From 20CM-2-55-15 sp963738025 (GTDB lineage: Bacteria; Acidobacteriota; Terriglobia; 20CM-2-55-15): a DNA stretch of 64,000 bases. Shown here piece after piece: positions 45,946 through 55,391 of the stretch (positions are counted from its first letter, which is position 1; every line of letters starts with the position of its first letter). Location of the stretch: positions 496,001 through 560,000 of the forward strand of contig CAVTWA010000006.1 in the NCBI GenBank assembly GCA_963738025.1, read 5' to 3'. Below the pieces are notes generated by a model that did no database searches, had not been told where the DNA came from, and worked only from the letters and a program-made list of their open reading frames with translations. The position numbers were made by a program, and so were the translations under genes.

Positions 45946-46626
45946 ATGATTCGGGCGCTGATCTTCGATTTCAACGGAGTCCTTGCCGATGACGACCCCA
46001 TCCACATGGAAGCCTTCCGGCAAGTCGCTGGCGAGGAAGGACTGTCGTTTACGGATCAGGAGTATCTCGACACCTACCTGCCGTTGAATGACCGGGACTG
46101 CTTCAGACTGCTTTTCGAGAAACATTCCCGTCCACTGGCAGCGGCAAAACTCGCAGAATTAATCGAACGGAAGGGCGGTTATTACTTCCGGGCTATCGGA
46201 CAGAAAGCAGTGCTGTTTACGGAAGCGGCGGGCGTCGTGAGAACGGCTGCCGGACGGTACCCGCTGGCGATTGCGTCGGGAGCCCGCAAGAGCGAAATCT
46301 GCCACATTCTCGAGCAGGCTCAACTCCGCGGCTGTTTTGGCGCTATTGTTTCGGCGGAAGATGTGCGGTTCGGAAAGCCAAATCCCGAACCATTTTTGCT
46401 GGCTCATGCGAAACTAAGGGAAAGGGACACCTCGTTGGAAGCGTCGGAATGCGTGGCGATCGAAGATTCTATTGCCGGCATCCAGTCCGCTCATGATGCC
46501 GGCATGCAATGCCTGGCTGTTGCCCATTCTTACGAACCGGAGCGTTTGCGGCGTGTGAATCCGGAATGGATCATCGATTCGATTGCTGATTTTGTTCCCT
46601 GGATGGAAAGGCAAATTTCGAAGTGA
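45946..46626 (+). CDS. HAD-superfamily phosphatase/phosphomutase-like
   Basis: About 226 residues from ATG 45946; an upstream in-frame start would read the palindrome. Beta-phosphoglucomutase-like layout: motif I IFDFNGVLADDDPIH, motif II SGARKSE, motif III VRFGKPNPEPFLLA, motif IV CVAIEDSIAGIQSAHDAG. The second Asp of motif I (DxD) is Asn here, which usually weakens phosphatase acid/base action. The stop overlaps the next gene's GTG. Confidence 0.88.
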   Translation: MIRALIFDFNGVLADDDPIHMEAFRQVAGEEGLSFTDQEYLDTYLPLNDRDCFRLLFEKHSRPLAAAKLAELIERKGGYYFRAIGQKAVLFTEAAGVVRTAAGRYPLAIASGARKSEICHILEQAQLRGCFGAIVSAEDVRFGKPNPEPFLLAHAKLRERDTSLEASECVAIEDSIAGIQSAHDAGMQCLAVAHSYEPERLRRVNPEWIIDSIADFVPWMERQISK

Positions 46627-47456
46627 GTGTTCGGTCGCGCAGAACTTTTCAGCAACTTGTCACTTTGCCGGAGGCCGCCGTCCCGCTTGCTGAAGCGGCT
46701 CTCATCATGGCGTGCGAGGAATATCCGCAGCTCGAGCTGAGTCCTTACCTGGATTTCCTCGACCATATGGCTTCCGTCGCCCGGGCAAAGCTCAGTGCGT
46801 CCGACAGCCCGATGGAAACCATCAAAAAAATCAATGAGGTGCTGTTTGAGTCTTTTGGATTCCGTGGCAACACCGAGGATTACTATGATCCGCGGAATAG
46901 CTTCTTCAATGATGTGCTCGACCGGCGGCTCGGGATTCCTATCACTCTTTCCGCCGTGTACATCGAGGTTTCGCGACGCCTGAACTTCCCCATTGCGGGA
47001 GTCGGGATGCCCGGACATTTCATCGTGAAGTACTTCGATCCGGCACAGGAGTTCTTTATCGACCCTTACAACCGAGGTGAAATCCTCACCCGCGACGATT
47101 GCCGCGAGCTGCTGCATAAAAGGTATGGTGATGCGCTGGAATTCAGCGATCGGCTGCTGGCGCGGGTCACCAATCGCCAGATCCTGTGGCGCATGCTGAA
47201 CAATTTAAAGGACATTTACCTGAAGGGTCATGCCATCGACAAATGTTTGCTGATCGTCGACATGATGCTCATGGTCGATTCGGAAGATCTCGTCCAGTTC
47301 CGCGATCGCGGGCTGCTGCGGCTGCAATTGCGGCAGTTCGAGGGGGCCGGAAAAGATCTCGAGCACTACCTGCAACACGCGCCTAATGCGGAAGACCGCG
47401 AAGAGATTGAGGGCCACGTGAAGGAACTCAAGCGGATTCGCGCCATGATGAATTAA
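46623..47456 (+). CDS. SirB1-family transglutaminase-like/TPR protein
   Basis: 277 residues from GTG 46623, four-base overlap with the HAD gene. The transglutaminase-like region carries NSFFNDVLDRRLGIPITLSA and VGMPGHFIVKYF, and the C-terminal third is helical (TPR-like: DIYLKGHAIDKCLLIVDMML). The family is conserved, often near proA/proB or prmC, but has no firm function. Here it precedes proB by 32 bases. Confidence 0.88.
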   Translation: MSVRSRRTFQQLVTLPEAAVPLAEAALIMACEEYPQLELSPYLDFLDHMASVARAKLSASDSPMETIKKINEVLFESFGFRGNTEDYYDPRNSFFNDVLDRRLGIPITLSAVYIEVSRRLNFPIAGVGMPGHFIVKYFDPAQEFFIDPYNRGEILTRDDCRELLHKRYGDALEFSDRLLARVTNRQILWRMLNNLKDIYLKGHAIDKCLLIVDMMLMVDSEDLVQFRDRGLLRLQLRQFEGAGKDLEHYLQHAPNAEDREEIEGHVKELKRIRAMMN

Positions 47457-47488
47457 TAAGCCCGCTTTTCAGGTAAAATCGTCTGTTT

Positions 47489-48634
47489 ATGCGGACTCGG
47501 GTGGCCGACGCCAGGCGGTTTGTGATCAAGCTTGGCTCCAATTTATTCTTCAATGACGCCGGCGCGATTGCGCTCGGGCGCATCTTTTCGTTCATCGAAG
47601 ATATTGCCGCCGCCCGCGTCAGCGGACGCCAGATTATCATCGTTTCATCCGGCGCCGTGGCCCTCGGGGCGGATGCCCTGAAGATGAAATCCTCCGGCGC
47701 TTCCCTGGCGCAGAAGCAGGCTTTGGCTGCGATCGGGCAGAGCCGGTTGATGAATCTTTACGAACAGGGCTTTGCGAAATACGATCTGACGGCCGCACAG
47801 GTCCTGCTGACGGAAGAGGACTTCTCGAGCCGCAAGCGCTACCTCAATTTACGGCACACGCTGACCACTTTGCTCGATATGGGCGTGATTCCCATCATCA
47901 ACGAGAACGACACCGTATCGACCACCGAGCTCGAGGTTACCGATCGCAGCCGGAGCTTCGGCGACAACGACAAACTCAGTGCTCTCGTCATGAGCAAGCT
48001 CGAGGCCCACGTTCTGATCCTGCTTTCCGATGTTGACGGCCTGTTCACCGATAACCCGAAAGAGAATCCGGATGCGGAATTCATTTCCGAGATCCAGGAG
48101 ATCACCGCCGATATCGAAGCGGTAGCAGGCCGGAAGTCCGCTCGCGGGCGTGGCGGCATGGCAACGAAGCTTCAGGCGGCGCGTATTGCGATGAATTCCG
48201 GCGGAATCGCGATCATCGCGAATGGCCTCAAGTCCGGCATCCTCGGACGGGTGCTGAAGGGTGAAGACGACGGCACGCTGTTCGTCGGCAAAAGCACGTC
48301 GCTGTCCGAAAAGCGCCGCTGGATCGCATTTGCGTCATCGGTATCGGGTCGGATTCACATCAACGAAGGCGCCATGGACGCGATTACGAAAAAGAACGCC
48401 AGCCTGCTATATGCGGGCGTGACGCGCATTGAAAACGACTTTGAACACGGAGACGTGGTCTCGATCGTTGGCCCCGACGGACAGGAGATCGGCCGCGGCA
48501 TTGTGAATTATTCCAGCGCCGATGCTTCAAAGCTGGTTGGCAAACATTCGGATGATATTGCGCGGCTGGCCACGTCCAAGAACTACGACGCATTCATCAC
48601 GAGGAATAACATCGCGTTGCTGGCAGAACGTTAA
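47489..48634 (+). CDS. proB: Glutamate 5-kinase
   Basis: 381 residues; phosphorylates glutamate as the first step of proline synthesis. Amino-acid-kinase domain at 1 to about 265 (FVIKLGSNLFFNDAG at the start, VIPIINENDTV, then GRGGMATKLQAA), followed by a C-terminal PUA domain (GRIHINEGAMDAI, DVVSIVGPDGQEIGRGIVNY). Length and order match E. coli-type ProB. It sits 14 bases before proA. Confidence 0.93.
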   Translation: MRTRVADARRFVIKLGSNLFFNDAGAIALGRIFSFIEDIAAARVSGRQIIIVSSGAVALGADALKMKSSGASLAQKQALAAIGQSRLMNLYEQGFAKYDLTAAQVLLTEEDFSSRKRYLNLRHTLTTLLDMGVIPIINENDTVSTTELEVTDRSRSFGDNDKLSALVMSKLEAHVLILLSDVDGLFTDNPKENPDAEFISEIQEITADIEAVAGRKSARGRGGMATKLQAARIAMNSGGIAIIANGLKSGILGRVLKGEDDGTLFVGKSTSLSEKRRWIAFASSVSGRIHINEGAMDAITKKNASLLYAGVTRIENDFEHGDVVSIVGPDGQEIGRGIVNYSSADASKLVGKHSDDIARLATSKNYDAFITRNNIALLAER

Positions 48635-48648
48635 AACATTTGGGATCT

Positions 48649-49878
48649 ATGAACACCACACGAGAACAGGCGGAGCGCGCCAGGAAAGCGTTCCTCAAAT
48701 TATCGACGAACGTCGACCGGACCTCCGTTCTTAAAGAGATTGCTGCCGCGCTGCGGGACAACGCGGACACCATCTTCGAGGCCAACCAGAAGGACTTGAA
48801 TGCCGCTAAGGCGGCAGGCGTCGCCGAGCCATTGGCGAAGCGTCTGGTGTTGAACGAGCCGAAGCTTCGCGATGTGATTACCGGTATCGACCACATCGCG
48901 AAGATGGAAGACCCGGTCGGGCGCGTCGCCGCCGAGACGGAACTCGACGACGGTCTTATTCTCAAGAAAGTTCAGGTACCGATTGGCGTCCTGGCGATGA
49001 TTTACGAATCCCGACCGGATGCCGGGCCGCAGATCGCCTCGCTGGCAATTCGCAGCGGTAACGCACTACTGCTCAAGGGCGGCCGCGAGGCTGCACACAC
49101 CAATGCGGCAATCGGCGCGATCATTCGAAAAGTTCTTGCCGGGCATGGGGTCGAGGACGCCGTGCAGTTGGTGTCGTCCCGGGAAGAAATTGCCGAACTG
49201 CTGAAGATGGATGATCTCATCAACCTGGTCATCCCGCGCGGCTCGAACGAGATGGTGCGCAGCATCCAGCAAAGTACGAAAATTCCAGTACTCGGGCACG
49301 CGGATGGCGTTTGTCACGTCTACATCGACGAGTTTGCCGACCCGGAAAAGGCGGCGCGCATCGCCGTCGATTCGAAAGCTCAATATCCGGCGGTGTGCAA
49401 CGCGGCCGAGACTTTACTGGTTCATGCCGGATTCGGCAGCCGTGAGAAAGTGCTGCAAGCCCTCAAAAATGCCGGGGTCGAACTGCGGGATTCGGGGTTC
49501 GGAGCGGAGTATCTCGATCTGATTATGAACGTGAAGGTCGTCGAGAGCCTGGATGAAGCGATTGACCACATTCATAAGTACGGTTCTGCCCATACCGACT
49601 GCATCGTGACAGAAAACGGTGAGAATGCCCGGCGTTTCCTGAATGAAGTCGATTCCGCAGGGGTTTACTGGAATGCGTCGACGCGATTCGCCGATGGATT
49701 CCGCTACGGCTTCGGCGCGGAAGTCGGCGTCAGCACGAACAAAACTCACGCTCGCGGGCCAGTGGGAGTCGAGGGATTGCTGATTTATAAGTACCAGCTG
49801 ATCGGAAATGGCCACGTCGTCGCGACGTATACCGGTCCGAACGCGAAGCCCTTCCGCCATAGAAGCCTTCCCGTCTGA
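48649..49878 (+). CDS. proA: Gamma-glutamyl phosphate reductase
   Basis: About 409 residues from ATG 48649 (a few residues shorter than the longest frame). NADPH-dependent reduction of glutamyl-5-phosphate. Recognised by VPIGVLAMIYESRPDAGPQI, the catalytic Cys in QYPAVCNAAETLLVH and AVGVSTNKTHARGPVGVEGL-like C-terminal ending. Forms the proBA operon, with the SirB1-like gene upstream. Confidence 0.94.
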   Translation: MNTTREQAERARKAFLKLSTNVDRTSVLKEIAAALRDNADTIFEANQKDLNAAKAAGVAEPLAKRLVLNEPKLRDVITGIDHIAKMEDPVGRVAAETELDDGLILKKVQVPIGVLAMIYESRPDAGPQIASLAIRSGNALLLKGGREAAHTNAAIGAIIRKVLAGHGVEDAVQLVSSREEIAELLKMDDLINLVIPRGSNEMVRSIQQSTKIPVLGHADGVCHVYIDEFADPEKAARIAVDSKAQYPAVCNAAETLLVHAGFGSREKVLQALKNAGVELRDSGFGAEYLDLIMNVKVVESLDEAIDHIHKYGSAHTDCIVTENGENARRFLNEVDSAGVYWNASTRFADGFRYGFGAEVGVSTNKTHARGPVGVEGLLIYKYQLIGNGHVVATYTGPNAKPFRHRSLPV

Positions 49879-49917
49879 CAATCCTTGCAGGAAAAAGCCT
49901 GGTGTGTGTGCCTGACC

Positions 49918-50115
49918 GTCCCCGCCTGAGTCAGGCGGGGACGCACTCGCGAAGCGAGGGCTGGGGCGGTCTGTTCAAAGACGAACAGTACCGCTTAATT
50001 CGGTGCGCTTCGCGAGCATTAGGAGGAGCGCGCTACGCGCGAACTTTGAACAGATATTTAGGCTTCGCCCTGTCGGGCTCGCGCTCCGCCCCGCCCCGCC
50101 TAACTTAGGCGGGGA
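49918..50115. repeat. Composite hairpin element, complete copy 1 (family B)
   Basis: 198 bases bounded by gtccccgcctgag/tcaggcggggac (49918-49942) and ccccgcctaac/ttaggcgggg (50094-50114). Inside, in mirror order, lie a small hairpin (ctcgcgaagcgag), ggcggtctgttcaaag (49966-49981), a core rich in gcgc stems, gaactttgaacag (50041-50053), and a diverged right portion. It has no gene and looks like a miniature mobile element. The rest of the 49879-50310 gap shows only the ribosome site of the kinase gene. Confidence 0.85.
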
Positions 50116-50310
50116 ATAGCTGAGCTCAGGTTGTCCTCGAATCCACGTCTCCATACGTTACCGTAATTCCGAAAATCACTACACAGGCGGGGACCGGGTT
50201 TACACCTGCAACCGCAGGTTGTTTTTCATCGCCATACCCGTACAATCCCGATCCTCTTGGCAACCCGTCTGCACGATGGGTACTAGGAAAGGCGGAGGCA
50301 GATAGCTTCT

Positions 50311-52404
50311 ATGTCCGAATTCGACCCCACAAACATGTCGTCCCCGGAGGTGCAGCGGCTGGTGCAGGAGTTGAAGATAGAGAATGAAGCACTTCGGAAG
50401 GCGGCTGCCGAATCGGCCGAAGCGCGGGACCGTTACTTCGACTTGTACGAATTCGCTCCAATGGGCTATGTGACCGTGGGAAAGGACGGCGTCATCTTCG
50501 AAAGCAATCGGACGGCGGCCGAGATGCTGCACATCGATCGGCCGTCTTTATTGCACCGCAATCTTTCGAACTTCATCAGCCGCGAATCTCAGGCTAAATG
50601 GTACGCGTACCGGCAAGCGATGTTCTCGACGGGAACGCAACAGGTCTGCGAACTTGCGATGGAACGTGCTGACGGTGGCCATCTGGCGGTCCGGGTAGCC
50701 GGGATTGCGATGGGTCGCGCGGAGAACAGGCGCTGTCGTACCGCACTTGTCGACATTACGGGTCAGCCGCGCGTCGAAGAAGAGATCAGCTTTTCTGAAA
50801 CAAAGTCCTCAGGAATTCTGTCGATTTCAACAGACGCAATAGTCTCGATAGACGAGGACCAGCGCATCACTCTGTTCAATGAAGGCGCCGAAAAAATCTT
50901 CGGTTACTCGCAGACAGAGGTGATCGGGTCACCCCTGGACATCCTGGTGCCGGAACGACTTCGAGCCATCCATCGTCAACATGTCAACGGGTTCATGACG
51001 GGCCTGGAGTACGCACGGCGAATGGGTAGCCGAAGCCGCAGCATCACCGGCCTGCGCAAGTCCGGTGAAGAGTTCCCGATGGATGCATCCATCTCCAAGC
51101 TCGAGGTCGAAGGTAAGCAGGTAATGACCGCCACGGTCCGCGATGTTACCGAGGAAAGACGAATCGAGAGCGAGCAGCGATTTCTGGCCGAGGTCGGATC
51201 CGTACTGGCGTCTACACTGGATTATGGGGAAACACTGACGAACATCGCCAAACTGGCCGTTCGCGAACTCGGCGATTTCTGCACCGTGGATGCCGTTGAA
51301 CCGGAGGCCAGAATCCGAAGACTCAAAGTCGTCAGCCGGGATGAATCGAGAACCTCGGTCTGTGAGTGGCTGATGCACCTTCCGCTGCGCCAGGGCTACC
51401 GGATCATCCGGCCGGTTATTCAGAACAAGCGGCCACTCCTCATCGAACATCTCTCGCCAGACAGAGTATTGCCTTTTACGTATCAAGTCTCCGCTGTTCG
51501 CAGACTTCACGAGGCCGGATTCCACTCTCTTCTGGCCGTGCCCCTCTTAAGCCGGGGCAACCTCTTTGGAGTCATAACAGTGATTTCGGCATCAGCCTCT
51601 CGAACTTACGGACCCGCCGACGTCAGGCTGGCGGAAGAACTTGCAAGCCGGGCCGCGTTTTCGCTGGAAAACGCACGCCTGTTCGGCGAAGCGCGGAGCG
51701 CCGTCAAGACGCGTGAAAACGTGCTCGCGATCGTTTCGCACGATCTGATGGGGCCCGTGACGACCATAGGCCTCGCGGCCCACATGCTCAGCAAATTCGA
51801 TTGCATAGACGGAGGGAAGATCCGCAGTCTCGCAAGCACCATTCAGCGTGGCGCCGATCGGATGCAGCTGCTGATTTCAGATCTGCTCGACGTAGCCAGA
51901 CTTCAAAGCGGAACGTTCGCGATCAGGCGCTCCGCCGGCACAGTGAATCAGGCAGCTGGTTCGGTAATCGACGGTTTGAAACTCATGGCCGAAGCCAAAC
52001 ACCAAACCCTCGAACTTCATTTGCGCGACGATCTGCCAAAAGTTGCAGTTGACGTGCAGCGCATTGGACAGGTGCTGGCGAACCTGGTGGGAAACGCGAT
52101 CAAGTTTACCCCGGAGGGGGGAACAGTCCGCGTTTCCGCCCAGCAGCGAGGCAATGAACTCGTCGTGACTGTGGCTGATACAGGACCTGGAATTCCATCG
52201 GAGCACCTGTCCAAAGTCTTTGACTGGTTCTGGCAGGTCCAGGGAACGAAGCAAATCGGCAGCGGCCTGGGATTATCCATCGCCAAGGGCATCGTCGAAG
52301 CTCACGGCGGAAAGATCTGGGCTGAGAGCCAGCCAGGTAAAGGCACTGCGGTCTCATTCACCCTCTCTGTGGCTAGTGATGATATTCGCGGCCTTGCCGC
52401 ATAG
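50311..52404 (+). CDS. Sensory histidine kinase (PAS-PAS-GAF-HisKA-HATPase)
   Basis: 697 residues, no membrane segment. After an N-terminal coiled coil come PAS (about 45-160), a second PAS (about 165-285, SILSISTDAIVSIDEDQRIT), GAF (about 290-465), the phospho-acceptor helix LAIVSHDLMGPVTTIGLAAH and the ATPase with VGNAIKFTPEGG, DTGPGIPSE and GSGLGLSIAKGIVEAHGG. The His is in VSHDLMGPV. The next gene, also a kinase, starts 14 bases later. Confidence 0.92.
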   Translation: MSEFDPTNMSSPEVQRLVQELKIENEALRKAAAESAEARDRYFDLYEFAPMGYVTVGKDGVIFESNRTAAEMLHIDRPSLLHRNLSNFISRESQAKWYAYRQAMFSTGTQQVCELAMERADGGHLAVRVAGIAMGRAENRRCRTALVDITGQPRVEEEISFSETKSSGILSISTDAIVSIDEDQRITLFNEGAEKIFGYSQTEVIGSPLDILVPERLRAIHRQHVNGFMTGLEYARRMGSRSRSITGLRKSGEEFPMDASISKLEVEGKQVMTATVRDVTEERRIESEQRFLAEVGSVLASTLDYGETLTNIAKLAVRELGDFCTVDAVEPEARIRRLKVVSRDESRTSVCEWLMHLPLRQGYRIIRPVIQNKRPLLIEHLSPDRVLPFTYQVSAVRRLHEAGFHSLLAVPLLSRGNLFGVITVISASASRTYGPADVRLAEELASRAAFSLENARLFGEARSAVKTRENVLAIVSHDLMGPVTTIGLAAHMLSKFDCIDGGKIRSLASTIQRGADRMQLLISDLLDVARLQSGTFAIRRSAGTVNQAAGSVIDGLKLMAEAKHQTLELHLRDDLPKVAVDVQRIGQVLANLVGNAIKFTPEGGTVRVSAQQRGNELVVTVADTGPGIPSEHLSKVFDWFWQVQGTKQIGSGLGLSIAKGIVEAHGGKIWAESQPGKGTAVSFTLSVASDDIRGLAA

Positions 52405-52417
52405 AAAGTTACTGCTG

Positions 52418-55327
52418 ATGCTTTCACTAACCCGGCTGAAGCGCTTTGGAATAGCCGTCGTGGGCGTTTTGCTCATAGCCGCGCTGCGCCTTGCCCTCGA
52501 CTCTGTTCTGCGGGAAGACCTGCCTCTATTCTTCTTCGTGGTCCCCATCATCGTGGCCGGCTGGTGCGGAGGGTTGTGGCCGGGGCTCCTGGCCACCGGT
52601 CTTTCGTTATTCCTCGGTGACTACCTGTTTTTGTCCCGCGCGGGTTCGATCTTTCATCACGGGAGTCATCTGAATTACATGCGAGCCGCTACTCTGGCAT
52701 TTACCGGAATAGGTTTCAGCATCCTGTTCGAGAGGAACCGAAGAGCCGTTCGCGCATTGCATGAAAGCCGGCGGCTCGCCCGGAATGCCGAAGCGAAAGC
52801 TAATTTCATGGTTCAGTTGAATGAAGCGCTGCTACTGCTGGAGACGCCTGAGCAGATTATGGCGACCTCCGTGCAGATGCTGGGCGAATATCTCAAGGTG
52901 GATCGCTGCGGGTATGCCGAAATCGACCATGACAAAGATCAGTTCGTGGTCAAGGCCGAATATATCGGCGGCGCCGTCTCGAGCATCCTCGGCTGCTACA
53001 CGCTGTCCGACTTCGGTCAAAACGAACAACAGATTCTTAAGGACCACAGCGCATACGTCGTCTCGGATATCGAAGCCGAACCGCCCGCTGGAGCGGACCT
53101 GGCACTCTACCGCCGGGGACAAATCCGCTCGCTCGTGTGTGTACCGTTGAAGACGAACGGCGAGTTCCTGGCGAGAATGGCCGTCCACCACAGCACGCCA
53201 CGCCGTTGGTCGAGTGAAGAAATCGGTCTGATAACCGCCGTGGCAAACCGCTGCTGCGAATCAGTGGAGCGCGCCAGAGCGGTCCGGGCCGTGAAGGATA
53301 ACGAGGAGCGCTACAGAGCCTTTATCGCGAACAGTTCCGAAGGGATCTGGCGATTTGAGCTCGAACAGCCGATCCCCGCAACACTGAACGACGACGAGCA
53401 AATCGCGCTTTTTTTTCAATTCGCCTATCTTGCCGAATGTAACGATGCGATGGCGCGCATGTATGGCTACGAAACCGCTCATCAGATACTCGGCGCAAGG
53501 ATCGGAGACCTGCTCGTGAAATCCGATCCGCAAAACATTGCGTTCCTCATCGCCTTCAAACGTTCCGGTTACCACATCAGCGATGTCGAGACACGCGAAG
53601 TCGACAGATACGGCAAGACAAAATACTTCCTGAATAATCTGACGGCCATTCTGGAGAATGGAGCGATCGTCCGGGGCTGGGGAACGCATCGCGACGTGAC
53701 AAACCAGAAGTCTGCAGGTGAAGCGTTGCGCGTCAGCGAGGAGCGATTTGCCAAGGCTTTCTACGCGGGTCCGGACGCCATGCTCATCAGCCGTATCAGC
53801 GACGGGACCATTCTTGAAGCGAATGACAAATTTGTGGCGCTGTCCGGGTATAGCCGGACTGAGTTGATGGGAAAGAGTCCTGCTCTGCTGAACCTGTTCG
53901 TCGACTCCGCTGACCGCGATCGCGCGCTAGCCATGCTCAAGGAAAACAGTTGCGTTCGTGATCTGGAGTTCCCGATGAGGCGAAGATCGGGCGAAATCCG
54001 CAACATCCTGTTTTCAGCCGAGCCGCTCGACTTACACGGCGAACATTGCTGGCTGACGATCGGCCGGGATATAACCGAGCGCAAGCAGGCGGAGGCGGAA
54101 CGCGACCGGCTGCTGGCCCAGGAGAAAGATGCGCGGGAGCAGGCAGAAGCGGCAAACCGGATCAAAGATCAGTTCCTCTCGACGATGTCACATGAGTTGC
54201 GCACACCGCTGACCTCGATCATCGGCTGGGCACGAATGCTGATGAAGAACACTCTATCGGAGTCTCAGTCGCGGCATGCGATTGAAGTCATCGAAAAAAA
54301 TGCCGATTCACAGTCGCGGCTGGTCAATGACATCCTCGACGGTTCCCATATCATCGACGGCAAAATCAAGCTGGATTGCAGACAAATGGCGCTTGAACCG
54401 ATCGTGCAGGGTGCGCTCGACACCTTACGGGCGGCTGCAAGCGCCAAAAGAATTGCGGTGCGGGTCGTGACCGACGGGCCGGTCACCGTCATTCGAGGCG
54501 ACCGCGACCGTCTGCATCAGGTCTTCTGGAACCTGTTGTCAAACGCAATCAAGTTCACCAACGAAGGCGGGACAATCGAGGTTGCATTGCGCCAGTCCGG
54601 CAATCATGTCGAGATCTCGGTTGCCGATACCGGCATTGGCATTGACGCGGATTTTCTGCCTTATGTCTTCGATCGATTCCGCCAGGGCGACAGCACATCC
54701 ACCAGACGATACGGAGGGACGGGACTCGGCCTGACTATCGTGCGTCACATCGTCGAACTGCACGGCGGCACCGTGTCGGTTTCGAGCCAGGGTAAAGGCC
54801 GCGGCTCGACCTTCACCGTTAGAATTCCCCTCACGGGTGCCGAATCGACGGAGCGATTGCCGGAGCGCAAACTGGAAACCGAGACGAAACCGCTGGCCAG
54901 GGCGGCCGCGGCCGGACAGCCGCAGCCGAGATTACAAGGAGTGCGGGTCCTGGCTGTGGAAGACGATCCGGACACGCTCGATATGCTGAAAGTCGTTCTG
55001 GCCGACAGCGGCGCCGAGGTGATGACGGCTGCTTCGGCGTCCGAAGCGCTCAGCACTCTCGACCGCTGGCGTCCGAATGCGCTGATCTCCGATCTGGCGA
55101 TGCCCGATCAGGACGGCTACGATTTCATCGCCCAGGTACGCTCGCGCCGCCCGGACCAGGGTGGCGACATCCCGGCCGCCGCCCTCAGCGCATACGCAAC
55201 GGAGGAAGATCGCAGTCGTGCCCGGGCTGCCGGGTTCCAGATGCACGTTGCAAAACCCGTCGATCCTGACCAGTTGATCGACGCCGTCGCTGACCTGGCG
55301 GGCCTGTCTGACGGTAAGCGTGAATAA
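52418..55327 (+). CDS. Hybrid kinase: DUF4118-GAF-PAS-PAS-HK-receiver
   Basis: About 969 residues from ATG 52418 (ATG 52379 is possible and would overlap the kinase upstream). KdpD-like DUF4118 membrane region at the start (LRLALDSVLREDLPLFFFVV, WPGLLATGLSLFLGDYLFL), then GAF (about 125-280), two PAS, kinase helix FLSTMSHELRTPLTSIIG, ATPase (LSNAIKFTNEGG, GGTGLGLTIVRHIVELHGG) and a C-terminal receiver (LAVEDDPDTLDMLKVV, LISDLAMPDQDGYDFI). The TAA stop codon lies inside a family A palindrome. Confidence 0.92.
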   Translation: MLSLTRLKRFGIAVVGVLLIAALRLALDSVLREDLPLFFFVVPIIVAGWCGGLWPGLLATGLSLFLGDYLFLSRAGSIFHHGSHLNYMRAATLAFTGIGFSILFERNRRAVRALHESRRLARNAEAKANFMVQLNEALLLLETPEQIMATSVQMLGEYLKVDRCGYAEIDHDKDQFVVKAEYIGGAVSSILGCYTLSDFGQNEQQILKDHSAYVVSDIEAEPPAGADLALYRRGQIRSLVCVPLKTNGEFLARMAVHHSTPRRWSSEEIGLITAVANRCCESVERARAVRAVKDNEERYRAFIANSSEGIWRFELEQPIPATLNDDEQIALFFQFAYLAECNDAMARMYGYETAHQILGARIGDLLVKSDPQNIAFLIAFKRSGYHISDVETREVDRYGKTKYFLNNLTAILENGAIVRGWGTHRDVTNQKSAGEALRVSEERFAKAFYAGPDAMLISRISDGTILEANDKFVALSGYSRTELMGKSPALLNLFVDSADRDRALAMLKENSCVRDLEFPMRRRSGEIRNILFSAEPLDLHGEHCWLTIGRDITERKQAEAERDRLLAQEKDAREQAEAANRIKDQFLSTMSHELRTPLTSIIGWARMLMKNTLSESQSRHAIEVIEKNADSQSRLVNDILDGSHIIDGKIKLDCRQMALEPIVQGALDTLRAAASAKRIAVRVVTDGPVTVIRGDRDRLHQVFWNLLSNAIKFTNEGGTIEVALRQSGNHVEISVADTGIGIDADFLPYVFDRFRQGDSTSTRRYGGTGLGLTIVRHIVELHGGTVSVSSQGKGRGSTFTVRIPLTGAESTERLPERKLETETKPLARAAAAGQPQPRLQGVRVLAVEDDPDTLDMLKVVLADSGAEVMTAASASEALSTLDRWRPNALISDLAMPDQDGYDFIAQVRSRRPDQGGDIPAAALSAYATEEDRSRARAAGFQMHVAKPVDPDQLIDAVADLAGLSDGKRE

Positions 55328-55382
55328 GCCACGAATTAAACGAATTCAAATTCGTTTAATTCGTTCAATTCGTGGCTTATTC
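55322..55382. repeat. Palindromic repeat family A, copy 7 (GAATT type)
   Basis: 61-base palindrome, gaataagccacgaattaaac and complement, GAATT in both arms. It covers the stop codon of the hybrid kinase and lies between it and the convergent pilR gene, so it could serve as a two-way terminator-like hairpin. Confidence 0.9.
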
Positions 55383-55391
55383 ACTCCCCGA

